From: WTFY01 sp964614915
Lineage (GTDB): Bacteria; Pseudomonadota; Gammaproteobacteria; UBA4575
Assembly (NCBI GenBank): GCA_964614915.1
Contig: CAZTNC010000013.1
Span: 1 to 32,454, forward strand
Length of the DNA: 32,454 nucleotides
Direction of reading: 5' to 3'
A program made the translations under genes and the position numbers. Within the stretch, counting starts at the first letter, position 1; every line of letters starts with the position of its first letter. This document shows positions 22,845-32,007 of the stretch, in pieces. A model generated the notes under the pieces. That model saw only the letters and a program-made list of their open reading frames with translations, was not told the DNA's origin and did no database searches.

Positions 22845-24064
22845 GCCGGGTTGATAAATTGATAGCCGCGTTTTGTCCAAAGGGTGTCAATTTCAAAACA
22901 CTCGGCGATGTAGGTATCTTTTCAAGGGGCAATAGCCTTCAGAAGAAGGACCTCGCTGAGCATGGCATTGGAGCAATCCACTACGGGCAGATCTACACGC
23001 ATTACGGCATCTGGGCGACTGAAACGAAGTCATTCGTCTCACCAGAATTAGCCAATCGACTACGAAAAGCAAAGAACGGCGATCTCGTTATCGCAACTAC
23101 GAGCGAAAATGACGAGGATGTTTGCAAAGCTGTCGCCTGGCTGGGTAAGGACGACATCGCCATCAGCGGTGATGCCCACATATATAGCCATTCGCTTGAG
23201 CCAAAGTATGTTGCGTACTTTTTTCAGTCTGAGCAATTCCAGTCACAGAAAACACGCCACATCATTGGGGCCAAGGTAAAACGAGTCTCTAGCAAGAGCA
23301 TGGCCAAGTTCCACATCCCTGTCCCACCTATCGAAGTACAGCGTGAGATCGTGAAAGTGCTTGATAGGTTCAATAAGTTGGAGGCGGAACTGGAGGCGGA
23401 ACTGGAGGCGGAACTGGAGGCGCGTCGGCGGCAGTACCAGTACTACCGCGACGCGCTCTTGCGTTTTGATGAGCACAGGCAGGCAGGCAGGCAGATAATA
23501 TGGTGTCCGGAATCTAGCATAGAGATCAAGGAACTGGGCGAACTACTTGATTATGAACAACCGAGTAAGTATCTCGTGGAATCAACTGACTATGACGAAA
23601 ATTATGCCATACCAGTACTTACTGCGGGACGAACCTTTATTCTTGGATACACTCGGGAAAAAGATGGGATTTATCAAGCCTCTAACGATAGACCAACTAT
23701 TATCTTCGACGATTTCACGACCGCTTTTAAGTGGGTCGACTTCCCTTTTAAGGCTAAGTCTTCAGCCATGAAGATGTTGACGCCTAAGCACGATATTTCT
23801 GTAGATTTCCGATACATTTACTATGCGATGAAAACGATCACCTGCTCACCGCAGGATCATGCACGTCAATGGATCAGGACATTTTCCAAGCTACGAATTC
23901 CAGTTCCACCTATTGAGGTACAGCACGAAGTCGTCACTGTACTTGATAAATTCAATGCGTTGGTGAATGACTTGTCAACCGGTCTACCTGCGGAAATCAA
24001 TGCACGCCGCCGGCAATACGAGTACTACCGTGACCAGCTGCTCACGTTCAGGGAAGCCGCATGA
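22841..24064 (+). CDS. hsdS: Type I restriction-modification system specificity subunit
   Basis: HsdS sets the bipartite DNA target. It has 407 residues from ATG 22841 (MSRVDKLIAAFCPKGVNFK); the frame is open further upstream but that overlaps rhuM and hsdM. Layout: target recognition domain 1 (about 15-160), central conserved region (IPVPPIEVQREIVKVLDRFN to RRRQYQYYRDALLRF), domain 2 (about 225-350), and a second conserved copy (IPVPPIEVQHEVVTVLDKFN to RRRQYEYYRDQLLTF). The central region has three EAEL units (181-192), equivalent to the TAEL units of EcoR124, whose number sets spacer length in the target. A CAGG tetranucleotide tract just after it (codons 212-218) could switch the second half off. 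The stop overlaps the hsdR start. Confidence 0.95.
   Translation: MSRVDKLIAAFCPKGVNFKTLGDVGIFSRGNSLQKKDLAEHGIGAIHYGQIYTHYGIWATETKSFVSPELANRLRKAKNGDLVIATTSENDEDVCKAVAWLGKDDIAISGDAHIYSHSLEPKYVAYFFQSEQFQSQKTRHIIGAKVKRVSSKSMAKFHIPVPPIEVQREIVKVLDRFNKLEAELEAELEAELEARRRQYQYYRDALLRFDEHRQAGRQIIWCPESSIEIKELGELLDYEQPSKYLVESTDYDENYAIPVLTAGRTFILGYTREKDGIYQASNDRPTIIFDDFTTAFKWVDFPFKAKSSAMKMLTPKHDISVDFRYIYYAMKTITCSPQDHARQWIRTFSKLRIPVPPIEVQHEVVTVLDKFNALVNDLSTGLPAEINARRRQYEYYRDQLLTFREAA
23379..23422 (+). repeat. 12-bp tandem repeat in hsdS, 3.7 copies
   Basis: Three exact copies of TGGAGGCGGAAC plus 8 bases of a fourth. Being a multiple of three it adds or removes EAEL units without a frameshift. It lies in the helix joining the two recognition domains. 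Confidence 0.95.
23476..23494 (+). repeat. CAGG tetranucleotide repeat in hsdS, 4.75 copies
   Basis: Uninterrupted CAGG tract in coding sequence. Loss of one unit gives a TAA directly after (217-residue product); gain of one unit gives a TAG eight codons later (226 residues). Either leaves recognition domain 1 plus the central conserved region. Confidence 0.95.
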
Positions 24065-27000
24065 ACGATGACGCGAAACCTTGGCACTTTGAGCCGGTCG
24101 CGCTTTCAAGCGAAAGCACCGTTGTCGCGGAATTCGAAATTGAAGAAGTTCGAGAAACGGCCTACCAGTCCGAGGCCGAACTCGAAAAGGCATTCATCAA
24201 GCAACTGCAATCCCAGGCTTACGAGTATCTGCTGATCACTTCTGAGGCCAAACTGACAGCCAACCTGCGCCAGCAACTGGAGAAACTGAATAAGATCAAG
24301 TTTTCCGACGCCGAATGGGACCGGCTCTTTGGTGGCAGTATTGCGGGAGCCAATGATGGCATCCTGGAAAAGACAAAGCGAATTCAGGAAGACCACATTC
24401 AGGTTCTGAAGCGCGATGACGGTACATCCAAGAACATCTACCTGATCGACAAGCAGAACATCCACAACAACAGTCTGCAGGTCATTAACCAATACGAAGC
24501 AGAGGGCAGCCGTGTAAACCGCTACGATGTGACGGTTCTCGTCAACGGTTTACCCATGGTGCATGTAGAACTCAAGCGCCGAGGCGTGGACATCCGCGAA
24601 GCTTTCAACCAGATCAATCGCTACCAACGCGACAGCTTCTGGGCGGGCTCGGGCCTATTCGAGTATGTGCAATTGTTCGTCATCAGTAACGGCACCTTGA
24701 CCAAGTACTACAGCAACACAGTGCGCGACGAACACCTTGCTGAACAACGCGGCAAACGCTCGCGTCGCAAGACTTCCAACAGTTTTTCGTTCACAAGCTG
24801 GTGGGCCGATGCAAAAAACCAACCCATCGCCGAGTTGACCGGATTCACCACAACCTTCTTCGCCAAGCACACGCTGTTGAACGTCCTGACTCGCTATTGC
24901 GTGTTTGACGTGGATCACAAGCTGCTTGTGATGCGGCCGTACCAGATCGCAGCAACCGAGCAAATTCTGCAACGCATCGCAACGAGCACTAACCACCAGC
25001 AACTGGGAACCGCGGCTGCTGGTGGATATATCTGGCATACCACTGGAAGCGGCAAGACCTTGACGAGTTTCAAGGCGGCACAACTTGTGCAGAAACTGCC
25101 AGAGATAGACAAGGTGCTGTTTGTCGTAGACCGTAAGGATCTTGACTATCAAACGATGCTCGAATACGAGCGCTTTGAAAAAGGCGCCGCCAATTCCAAT
25201 ACCTCAACCGCAGTACTGCAAAGGCAACTCGAAGATCCGAAGGCTCGCATCATCATCACAACCATCCAAAAGCTCAGTCGGTTCGTCGCGACAAACAGAA
25301 ATCACCCAACCTATGGCGCCCACGTAGTGCTGATATTTGACGAATGCCACCGCAGCCAGTTTGGTGACATGCGCACGGACATCACCCGTGTTTTCAAGCG
25401 TTACCACCTTTTCGGCTTCACAGGCACCCCGATTTTCGCCGACAACGCCAGCTCTCACGGGAACCCTTATATGCGTACAACCGGGCAGGCTTTCGGTGAC
25501 AGACTGCACACCTATACCATAGTCGATGCAATCAATGACAAGAACGTCCTCCCTTTCCGCATCGACTACATCAACACGATCAAAACCCTGCCGGGCGTAA
25601 AAGACAAACAGGTATCGGCTATCAACACCGAGCGGGCCTTGCTCGACCCGGAACGAGTAACCCAGGTGGTGAACTACATCCGCGAGCACTTCGATCAGAA
25701 AACCAGACGAGGTGCAAGCTACCGCCATTCTGGAAAGCGGCTTGCCGGATTCAATTCGATTTTCGCAACCGCCTCAATAGACGCTGCAAAATGCTACTAC
25801 GCGGAATTCGTCAAGCAGGAGAAAGACTTGCCTGCAGTGCAGCGCCTCAGGATAGGTCTGATCTATAGCTACGCTGCCAACGAGGAAGAAGCTGGAGGAC
25901 TATTGGGTGAAGAGGAATTCGAGACAGGCGGGCTCGATCAAAACTCGCGTGATTTTCTGGATGGAGCGATCCAGGACTACAACGACTTGTTCGACACAAG
26001 CTTCGACACCTCCGCCGACAAGTTTGAGAACTACTACAAGGACTTGTCGCTCCGGCTGAAAAAACGTGAGTTGGACCTTGTGATCGTGGTCAACATGTTC
26101 CTTACAGGATTCGACGCCACTACGCTCAACACGCTGTGGGCAGACAAGAACCTGCGCGACCACGGCCTGATCCAGGCCTACTCCCGCACAAATCGCATCC
26201 TCAATTCGATCAAGACCTACGGCAACATCGTATCCTTCCGCGATCTCGAGCAGGAAACCAATGATGCCCTTGCCCTGTTCGGCAACAAGGACGCCAAGAG
26301 TATCGTGCTGTTGAAGCCCTACGCCGAGTACTACGGCGAGTATCAGGAGCGTGTCGAAAAACTGGCTGGAAATTACCCTCTCAGCCAACCGATTGTCGGT
26401 GAAGCAGCGCAAATCGAATTCATCAAAGTGTTTGGCTCGATCCTTCGGCTGAAGAATATCCTAACGTCGTTCGACGACTTTGCCGGGAACGAAATCCTGA
26501 GCGAGCGTGATTTTCAGGATTACCAGAGTCGGTATCTGAATCTGTACGCCGAGTTCCGCGCCACAGTGGAAGCCGAAAAGGAGTCGATCAACGATGACGT
26601 GGTGTTCGAGATCGAGTTGATCAAGCAGGTCGAGATCAACGTTGACTATATCCTAATACTCGTCGAACAGTATCTTGAGAAGAAAGGCTCCGGCGAGGAC
26701 AAGGAAATCCGGGCCACCATCGCGCGAACGGTCAACGCCAGCCCCAGCCTGCGTAGCAAGAAAGACTTAATTGAACAATTCGTGGATTCCGTTTCCGCAG
26801 AAGGCAAGGTTGAAACCGAATGGGCTGCCTTTATTTCAGCCAAAATGTCAGAGGAACTTGATCAGATCATTGCAGAAGAAGGCTTGAAAGCCGACGAAAC
26901 GAAACTATATATGGAAAATGCGTTCCGAGACGGCGAGGTCGCAGCCTCCGGTACTGCAATCACAAAGATTCTGCCACCTGTTTCACGTTTCGGGAAGACT

Positions 27001-27078
27001 GGCGGCCACGCAGAGAAAAAGCAAGCGGCGCTGGGCAAACTGACTGATTATTTCAAGCGATTTACGGGTTTGATCTGA
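24061..27078 (+). CDS. hsdR: Type I restriction-modification system restriction subunit
   Basis: HsdR, the ATP-driven DNA translocase and nuclease. It has 1005 residues, close to EcoR124 HsdR. The N-terminal PD-(D/E)xK nuclease has Asp156 (RYDVTVLVNG) and Glu170/Lys172 (VHVELKRRG), followed by the QxxxY-like segment QINRYQRDSF. SF2 helicase motifs: Walker A TTGSGKT (327-333), DECH box (427-430), GFTGTPIF, and motif VI QAYSRTNRI. A helical C-terminal region (about 800-1005) binds the methylase. All key residues are intact, so the enzyme should be active. Its ATG overlaps the hsdS stop. Downstream are about 100 bases without features, then tRNA-Val, probably the island edge. Confidence 0.97.
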   Translation: MNDDAKPWHFEPVALSSESTVVAEFEIEEVRETAYQSEAELEKAFIKQLQSQAYEYLLITSEAKLTANLRQQLEKLNKIKFSDAEWDRLFGGSIAGANDGILEKTKRIQEDHIQVLKRDDGTSKNIYLIDKQNIHNNSLQVINQYEAEGSRVNRYDVTVLVNGLPMVHVELKRRGVDIREAFNQINRYQRDSFWAGSGLFEYVQLFVISNGTLTKYYSNTVRDEHLAEQRGKRSRRKTSNSFSFTSWWADAKNQPIAELTGFTTTFFAKHTLLNVLTRYCVFDVDHKLLVMRPYQIAATEQILQRIATSTNHQQLGTAAAGGYIWHTTGSGKTLTSFKAAQLVQKLPEIDKVLFVVDRKDLDYQTMLEYERFEKGAANSNTSTAVLQRQLEDPKARIIITTIQKLSRFVATNRNHPTYGAHVVLIFDECHRSQFGDMRTDITRVFKRYHLFGFTGTPIFADNASSHGNPYMRTTGQAFGDRLHTYTIVDAINDKNVLPFRIDYINTIKTLPGVKDKQVSAINTERALLDPERVTQVVNYIREHFDQKTRRGASYRHSGKRLAGFNSIFATASIDAAKCYYAEFVKQEKDLPAVQRLRIGLIYSYAANEEEAGGLLGEEEFETGGLDQNSRDFLDGAIQDYNDLFDTSFDTSADKFENYYKDLSLRLKKRELDLVIVVNMFLTGFDATTLNTLWADKNLRDHGLIQAYSRTNRILNSIKTYGNIVSFRDLEQETNDALALFGNKDAKSIVLLKPYAEYYGEYQERVEKLAGNYPLSQPIVGEAAQIEFIKVFGSILRLKNILTSFDDFAGNEILSERDFQDYQSRYLNLYAEFRATVEAEKESINDDVVFEIELIKQVEINVDYILILVEQYLEKKGSGEDKEIRATIARTVNASPSLRSKKDLIEQFVDSVSAEGKVETEWAAFISAKMSEELDQIIAEEGLKADETKLYMENAFRDGEVAASGTAITKILPPVSRFGKTGGHAEKKQAALGKLTDYFKRFTGLI

Positions 27079-27176
27079 GGTGATTATTCCACGCTGAAAG
27101 TAATGACCATCCCGCAGCGGTGGCTCATCTCCACGGAATAAGGGGGCTGTGCCGGGCTGCAGCGATTATTTTGAAA

Positions 27177-27253
27177 TGGTAGGCGCGATTGGATTCGAAC
27201 CAACGACCCCCACCATGTCAAGGTGATGCTCTAACCAACTGAGCTACGCGCCT
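27177..27253 (-). tRNA. tRNA-Val (anticodon GAC)
   Basis: The reverse complement folds with acceptor AGGCGCG/CGCGCCT, D-arm GCTCAGTTGGTTAGAGC, anticodon loop TTGACAT with anticodon GAC, T-arm CGTTGGTTCGAATCCAACG, discriminator A and encoded CCA. It lies downstream of uvrB on the same strand and next to the end of the defence island. No second copy of its 3' end was seen at the other island border (17934-18046). Confidence 0.96.
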
Positions 27254-27356
27254 AGTTCGGATAGGGAAACTACCACAGAACGCTTCGTTCCGGTACCTTG
27301 CCGAGAGAAACCGGCCTGCCGCGTCTCGCGATTTAACCTCAACAACTGCAAAAGAG

Positions 27357-29387
27357 TTAGCTAGCCTTGCGTTGCGGCTTGCCCAACACCACGTCTTTCA
27401 GGTGGAAGAGTTCATCGCGGACCTTGGCCGCCTCTTCAAATTCCAGATTCCGTGCATGCTCATACATTCTCTGCTCAAGCTGCTTGATCTTTTTCATACC
27501 CTGCTCGGGAGTCAGGGCCAGATATTCCGTGCTGTCTGCAACGTCCTCAAGGCGGGTTCTGTAGATCGCCCGTTCAGAAGGCGATTTGCGCGCACCTTCC
27601 ATGATGTCCGGTACTTTCTTGGTGATCCCCCGGGGGGTGATGCCATGTTCCTGGTTGAACGTGATCTGCTTGTCGCGGCGGCGGTTGGTTTCATCGATGG
27701 CACGCTGCATGGAGCCCGTCACCTCATCGGCGTACATGATGGCACGGCCATGAAGATGCCGTGCAGCCCGCCCCACGGTCTGGATCAGGGAGCGCTCTGA
27801 GCGCAAGAACCCCTCCTTGTCCGCATCCAGGATTGCAACCAGCGAGACTTCCGGAATATCCAGTCCCTCGCGCAACAGGTTGATGCCGACCAGCACGTCA
27901 AAATCGGCATTGCGCAGTCCACGAATAATTTCCACTCGCTCCACGGTGTCGATGTCGGAATGCAGATAGCGCACCCGCACCCCGTGCTCGTCCAGATACT
28001 CGGTCAAATCCTCTGCCATGCGTTTGGTCAGTGTGGTAATCAGCACGCGCTCGCCCCGTGAAACGCAGTCGTTGATTTCGGAAAGCACGTCGTCTACTTG
28101 GGTGGTAACGGGGCGCACGTCGATCTCGGGATCCACCAGTCCCGTTGGACGTACCACCTGCTCGGCGACAACATCGGATTTTTGCATCTCGTAGGGGCCC
28201 GGCGTGGCCGAGACATAGATCATCTGCGGGGCAAGCGCTGCGAACTCCTCGAACTGCAAGGGGCGGTTGTCCAGGGCTGATGGCAGGCGAAAGCCGTACT
28301 CCACCAGGGTCTCCTTGCGTGAGCGGTCCCCCCGGTACATGCCACCAAACTGGGGCACGGACACATGGCTTTCGTCCATCACCATCAGGGCATTGTCCGG
28401 CAGGTAGTCCAGCAGGCAGGGGGGTGGCTCGCCTGCGGCACGCCCGGAAAGGTAGCGCGAATAGTTCTCGATGCCCGCGCAGTAGCCGATTTCCTGGATC
28501 ATCTCCAGATCGAAGCGTGTGCGCTGCTCCAGGCGCTGTGCCTCCACCAGGCGGTTGGCAGCATTCAACTCCTCCAGACGCTGCTTGAGTTCCTCCCTGA
28601 TTTGCTCAATGGCATTGAGCAGGATCTCGCGCGGGGTCACGTAGTGCGTCTTCGGATAGATAGTCAGGCGCGGCACCCGGTGGGTGATCTCGCCAGTGAG
28701 CGGATCGAAGTAGCTCAGGTGCTCGATCTCCTCGTCGAAAAGCTCGATGCGGATGCCCTCACGCTCGGAGTCCGCCGGGTGAACGTCTATGACCTCGCCG
28801 CGTACCCGGAAGGTGCCACGGCGCAATTCGGTGTCGTTGCGCGAGTACTGGAGTTCGGCCAAGCGGCGCAGCAGCTTGCGCTGGTCGATTCGGTCGCCGC
28901 GATCAAGGTGCATGACCATGTTCAGGTAGGCTTTTGGATCACCCAGCCCGTAAATGGCGGATACGGTGGCCACGATGACCGTATCCGGACGTTCGAACAG
29001 GGCCTTTGTGGCAGACAGGCGCATCTGCTCGATGTGCTCGTTGATGGAGGCGTCCTTCTCGATGAAGGTATCGCTTGCCGGCACATAGGCCTCGGGCTGG
29101 TAGTAGTCGTAGTAGGACACGAAATACTCCACTGCATGCTGGGGGAAGAACTCCTTCATCTCCCCGTACAGCTGTGCTGCCAGTGTCTTGTTGGGCGCCA
29201 GAATGATCGTCGGCCGCTGCACCTGTTCGATGACATTGGCAATGGTGAAGGTCTTGCCTGAACCGGTGACCCCAAGCAGCGTCTGGTGGGCCAGCCCGTC
29301 GTTCAACCCGTCGACCAGCGCCTGGATGGCACTGGGCTGGTCACCTGCCGGCGCAAAGTCGGTAACGATTTTAAATGGCTGGTACAT
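27357..29387 (-). CDS. uvrB: Excinuclease ABC subunit B
   Basis: UvrB verifies DNA damage delivered by UvrA and recruits UvrC in nucleotide excision repair. It has 676 residues, full length. Walker A GVTGSGKTFTIAN, the beta-hairpin region SYYDYYQPEAYVP, DESH Walker B, the helicase motifs (ISVSATPGPYE-like YVSATPGPYE; QTVGRAARHLHGRAIMYAD) and the C-terminal UVR coiled coil (QLEQRMYEHARNLEFEEAAK) are all present. It is divergent from the aminotransferase gene, with 107 bases between starts. No CTG-N10-CAG LexA box was found there. Confidence 0.98.
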   Translation of the reverse strand: MYQPFKIVTDFAPAGDQPSAIQALVDGLNDGLAHQTLLGVTGSGKTFTIANVIEQVQRPTIILAPNKTLAAQLYGEMKEFFPQHAVEYFVSYYDYYQPEAYVPASDTFIEKDASINEHIEQMRLSATKALFERPDTVIVATVSAIYGLGDPKAYLNMVMHLDRGDRIDQRKLLRRLAELQYSRNDTELRRGTFRVRGEVIDVHPADSEREGIRIELFDEEIEHLSYFDPLTGEITHRVPRLTIYPKTHYVTPREILLNAIEQIREELKQRLEELNAANRLVEAQRLEQRTRFDLEMIQEIGYCAGIENYSRYLSGRAAGEPPPCLLDYLPDNALMVMDESHVSVPQFGGMYRGDRSRKETLVEYGFRLPSALDNRPLQFEEFAALAPQMIYVSATPGPYEMQKSDVVAEQVVRPTGLVDPEIDVRPVTTQVDDVLSEINDCVSRGERVLITTLTKRMAEDLTEYLDEHGVRVRYLHSDIDTVERVEIIRGLRNADFDVLVGINLLREGLDIPEVSLVAILDADKEGFLRSERSLIQTVGRAARHLHGRAIMYADEVTGSMQRAIDETNRRRDKQITFNQEHGITPRGITKKVPDIMEGARKSPSERAIYRTRLEDVADSTEYLALTPEQGMKKIKQLEQRMYEHARNLEFEEAAKVRDELFHLKDVVLGKPQRKAS

Positions 29388-29494
29388 AGTTTCCCTTTTT
29401 GGGGCTTATCTGCATTTGACAGGCCCCGTATACTCTACCCGGTGCTGCCAAAGTGCAGCGTTCCGAAATTCCAAAACCCTGACCAGGAGACATA

Positions 29495-30673
29495 GTGCAA
29501 TATTCACTCGCAAAGCGGGTATCCCGGATTCAACCCTCCGTCACTTTAGCCATAACGGCACGGGCGAATCAAATTCGCGCAGAAGGCGGGGACATCCTGA
29601 ATCTTGCAGCCGGCGAGCCGGACTTCGACACGCCCGAACACATCAAGGAGGCGGCCATTGCTGCCATGCGTGCAGGACAAACCAAATACACGGCCGTGGC
29701 AGGGACTGCATCCCTCAAGGAAGCAGTGATCGAGAAGTTCCGACGTGATAACGGTCTTGAGTACACCCCTAGTGAAGTCATGATCTCCACCGGAGCCAAG
29801 CAGGTGCTCTACAATCTGTGCCAAGCACTTTTAAATGAGGGGGACGAGGTATTGATTCCGGCCCCTTACTGGGTGTCCTACCCGGATATCGTGCTACTGG
29901 CAGGCGGTGAACCGATGACTATTCCGAGCCGAGCCGGGAACCGCTGCAAGATCACTGCTGAAGACCTAGAGAGCAAGATCACCCCCAGGACCAAGCTGTT
30001 GGTCATCAACAGCCCGTCCAACCCAACGGGCATGGCCTACACAAGGGAAGAGTTGAGTGCCTTGGGTGAGGTTCTGGAAAAGCACCCGCAGGTGTTTGTG
30101 ATCAGTGATGACATTTACGAGCACATCCTGTTTCGTGGACAGGTGTTCTCGAACATCCTGAATACAACCCCTTCACTCAAAGACCGCACTCTGGTGTTGA
30201 ATGGGGTCTCCAAGGCTTATTCGATGACAGGCTGGCGCATTGGTTATGCAGCAGGTCCGGAAGTGCTGATCAAGTCCATGACCAAAATACAGTCCCAGAG
30301 CACATCCAACCCGAGTTCCATTTCTCAGGCGGCAACAGAAGCTGCCCTGACTGAGGATCAGGGTTTTGTGTCAGACATGTGTGATGAGTTTGAAAAGCGA
30401 CATGACTTCATTGTCGGAGCGCTGAATGAAATCGATGGCATCCACTGTTTGCAAGGCGATGGAACATTTTATTGCTTTCCCAACATTGACGGTCTAATTG
30501 AGAAAACCGAAAACGTTTCAGACGATGTGGGTTTTGTAGAGCACTTGCTGAATCAGGCAGGGATTGCCGGAGTACCCGGTACAGCATTCGGATCACCTGG
30601 GTATATGCGCATCTCCTATGCAACCAGTATGGATACATTGAAACAAGCTGCTGCTCGCCTTAAGGAGTTTTGA
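29495..30673 (+). CDS. Pyridoxal phosphate-dependent aspartate aminotransferase (class I, subgroup Ib)
   Basis: 392 residues starting at GTG, with AGGAGA ahead. It interconverts aspartate/2-oxoglutarate and oxaloacetate/glutamate, or acts on a related amino acid. Subgroup Ib features: NLAAGEPDFDTPEHIKEAA, substrate/PLP motif PAPYWVSYPD, NSPSNPTGMAYTREEL, ISDDIYEHI, and the PLP lysine in NGVSKAYSMTGWRIGYAAGP; the Arg near the C-terminus (YMRISYATS) binds the alpha-carboxylate. The family also contains prephenate and LL-DAP-related aminotransferases, so exact substrate is uncertain. uvrB-divergent placement is common in gammaproteobacteria. Confidence 0.92.
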   Translation: MQYSLAKRVSRIQPSVTLAITARANQIRAEGGDILNLAAGEPDFDTPEHIKEAAIAAMRAGQTKYTAVAGTASLKEAVIEKFRRDNGLEYTPSEVMISTGAKQVLYNLCQALLNEGDEVLIPAPYWVSYPDIVLLAGGEPMTIPSRAGNRCKITAEDLESKITPRTKLLVINSPSNPTGMAYTREELSALGEVLEKHPQVFVISDDIYEHILFRGQVFSNILNTTPSLKDRTLVLNGVSKAYSMTGWRIGYAAGPEVLIKSMTKIQSQSTSNPSSISQAATEAALTEDQGFVSDMCDEFEKRHDFIVGALNEIDGIHCLQGDGTFYCFPNIDGLIEKTENVSDDVGFVEHLLNQAGIAGVPGTAFGSPGYMRISYATSMDTLKQAAARLKEF

Positions 30674-30753
30674 GCCAGTTCGGACAGATTAGCTTGACTT
30701 GAGGTTGAGGCCAACTAGGTATGTAATTTGCCGAGTAGGATCATAGCCTGACA

Positions 30754-30782
30754 TTGACCTACGTATAGCAGGTCGTTACCAT
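30754..30782 (+). promoter_or_regulatory. Promoter for tRNA-Asn
   Basis: TTGACC (30754-30759), 17-base spacer and TACCAT (30777-30782) place a start site near 30789, a few bases before the mature tRNA 5' end. Near-consensus -35, moderate -10. Confidence 0.6.
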
Positions 30783-30796
30783 TTCTCGTCTTCTAT

Positions 30797-30872
30797 TCCC
30801 CGGTAGCTCAGTTGGTAGAGCGGGTGACTGTTAATCACTAGGTCGGCGGTTCGAGCCCGTCCCGGGGAGCCA
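30797..30872 (+). tRNA. tRNA-Asn (anticodon GTT)
   Basis: Acceptor TCCCCGG/CCGGGGA, D-arm GCTCAGTTGGTAGAGC, anticodon arm with loop CTGTTAA and anticodon GTT, T-arm GGCGGTTCGAGCCCGTC, discriminator G and encoded CCA. An integrase gene begins 94 bases downstream in the same direction, so this is the probable insertion target. Confidence 0.96.
30850..30872 (+). other. Candidate attachment site at the tRNA-Asn 3' end
   Basis: Tyrosine integrases of genomic islands commonly recombine in the T-arm/3' end of a tRNA gene and keep it intact. The integrase directly downstream makes this the expected left site; the right copy is not within the window. Confidence 0.35.
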
Positions 30873-30966
30873 ATAAAATCAATTATTTATTGAAGAATAA
30901 CTTAGTCAGTTTTACAATCACTGTGTCATTCGGTACAATTTCAGTACACTTATACTGGAATGGCCC

Positions 30967-32007
30967 ATGGCAACGATTACCAAGACCCCCTCGAACACCT
31001 GGAAAGCGATGATCCGCAGGCGCGGCTGGCCAGCCACGATCAAGACCTTCCGTACCAAACGCGATGCCCAGGACTGGGCACGGCGCACCGAGGACGAGAT
31101 GGTGCGCGGGGTGTACATCGACCGGGCAGAGTCCGACCGTATTCTGTTAACACGTGCACTGGACCGCTACCTGCGTGAAGTCTCTTCTACCAAGCGCCCC
31201 GCTACGGAATATTGTGAACAGAAAAGGGCCAAACCTCTAAAGAAGGCTTTGGGAAGCTACTGCCTGTCTGCCATGACACCAGACCTGGTTGCCGAGTATC
31301 GAGATGCACGGCTGGGGATCGGCATGTCCAACAACACGGTGCGCCTGGAGCTGGCTCTGCTCTCGCATCTCTTCACCATCGCCATCAAGGAATGGCGGGT
31401 GGGCCTGCTCTACAACCCGGTGGCCAACATCCGTAAACCCAGCCCTGGAAAAGGTCGTGATCGCAGGTTGCACAAGGATGAGGAAACATTACTATTCGAA
31501 GCCTGTGATGCATATCCCAACCCCATGCTGGGTTGGATTACCCGCATTGCCCTGTACACGGGCATGCGGTCCGGGGAGATCAGGTCCCTGACCCGAAAGC
31601 AGGTAAACCTGGACAAGCGCACCGTACACCTCACTGAAACGAAGAACGGATCAGCAAGAACGGTTCCACTTACAAGACAGGCGACAGATGTCTTCCGTGC
31701 GGCACTCAACCATCCGGTGCGTCCTCTGGACACGGACCTCATCTTCTGGGGCGAGCCTGGGCGGGACGGCATCCGCCGCCCCTACGAGTTCAGGCCTGCC
31801 TGGGTTCGTACATTGAAGAGAGCCGGCATTAAAGGCCTGCGCTTTCATGATCTGCGCCACGAGGCGGTCTCGCGCCTGGTCGAGGCGGGGCTGGGGGATC
31901 AGGAGGTGTCCGCGATCTCCGGTCACAAGTCGATGCAGATGCTCAAGCGCTACACGCACCTTAGAGCAGAAGACCTGGTGGAGCGGCTGGATCAAGTCAT
32001 TGGATGA
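30967..32007 (+). CDS. Tyrosine recombinase / phage-type integrase
   Basis: A 346-residue site-specific recombinase. The N-terminal part (TWKAMIRRRGWPATIKTFRT, then AQDWARRTEDEM) is the arm-binding AP2-like domain; about 60-155 is the SAM-like core-binding domain; the catalytic domain has Arg201 (LYTGMRSGEIRSL), His294 and Arg297 (FHDLRHEAVSRL), His320 (SGHKSMQML) and nucleophile Tyr329 (KRYTHL). All residues are intact, so it should be active. It sits immediately downstream of tRNA-Asn, reading away from it, the standard position at the left end of an integrative island or prophage whose cargo would lie beyond the right edge. Confidence 0.94.
   Translation: MATITKTPSNTWKAMIRRRGWPATIKTFRTKRDAQDWARRTEDEMVRGVYIDRAESDRILLTRALDRYLREVSSTKRPATEYCEQKRAKPLKKALGSYCLSAMTPDLVAEYRDARLGIGMSNNTVRLELALLSHLFTIAIKEWRVGLLYNPVANIRKPSPGKGRDRRLHKDEETLLFEACDAYPNPMLGWITRIALYTGMRSGEIRSLTRKQVNLDKRTVHLTETKNGSARTVPLTRQATDVFRAALNHPVRPLDTDLIFWGEPGRDGIRRPYEFRPAWVRTLKRAGIKGLRFHDLRHEAVSRLVEAGLGDQEVSAISGHKSMQMLKRYTHLRAEDLVERLDQVIG

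Noticed and set aside
28365..29261. 298-codon plus-strand frame opposite uvrB
   Set aside because: Antisense shadow of uvrB without ribosome binding site or family resemblance.
29388..29494. LexA box upstream of uvrB
   Set aside because: Only CTG-N7-CAG and CTG-N8-CAG arrangements occur; the N10 spacing is not found.
29388..29494. TTGACA promoter for the aminotransferase gene
   Set aside because: The only TATACT lies 9 bases from TTGACA, too close for sigma-70, and no box fits at 16-18 bases.
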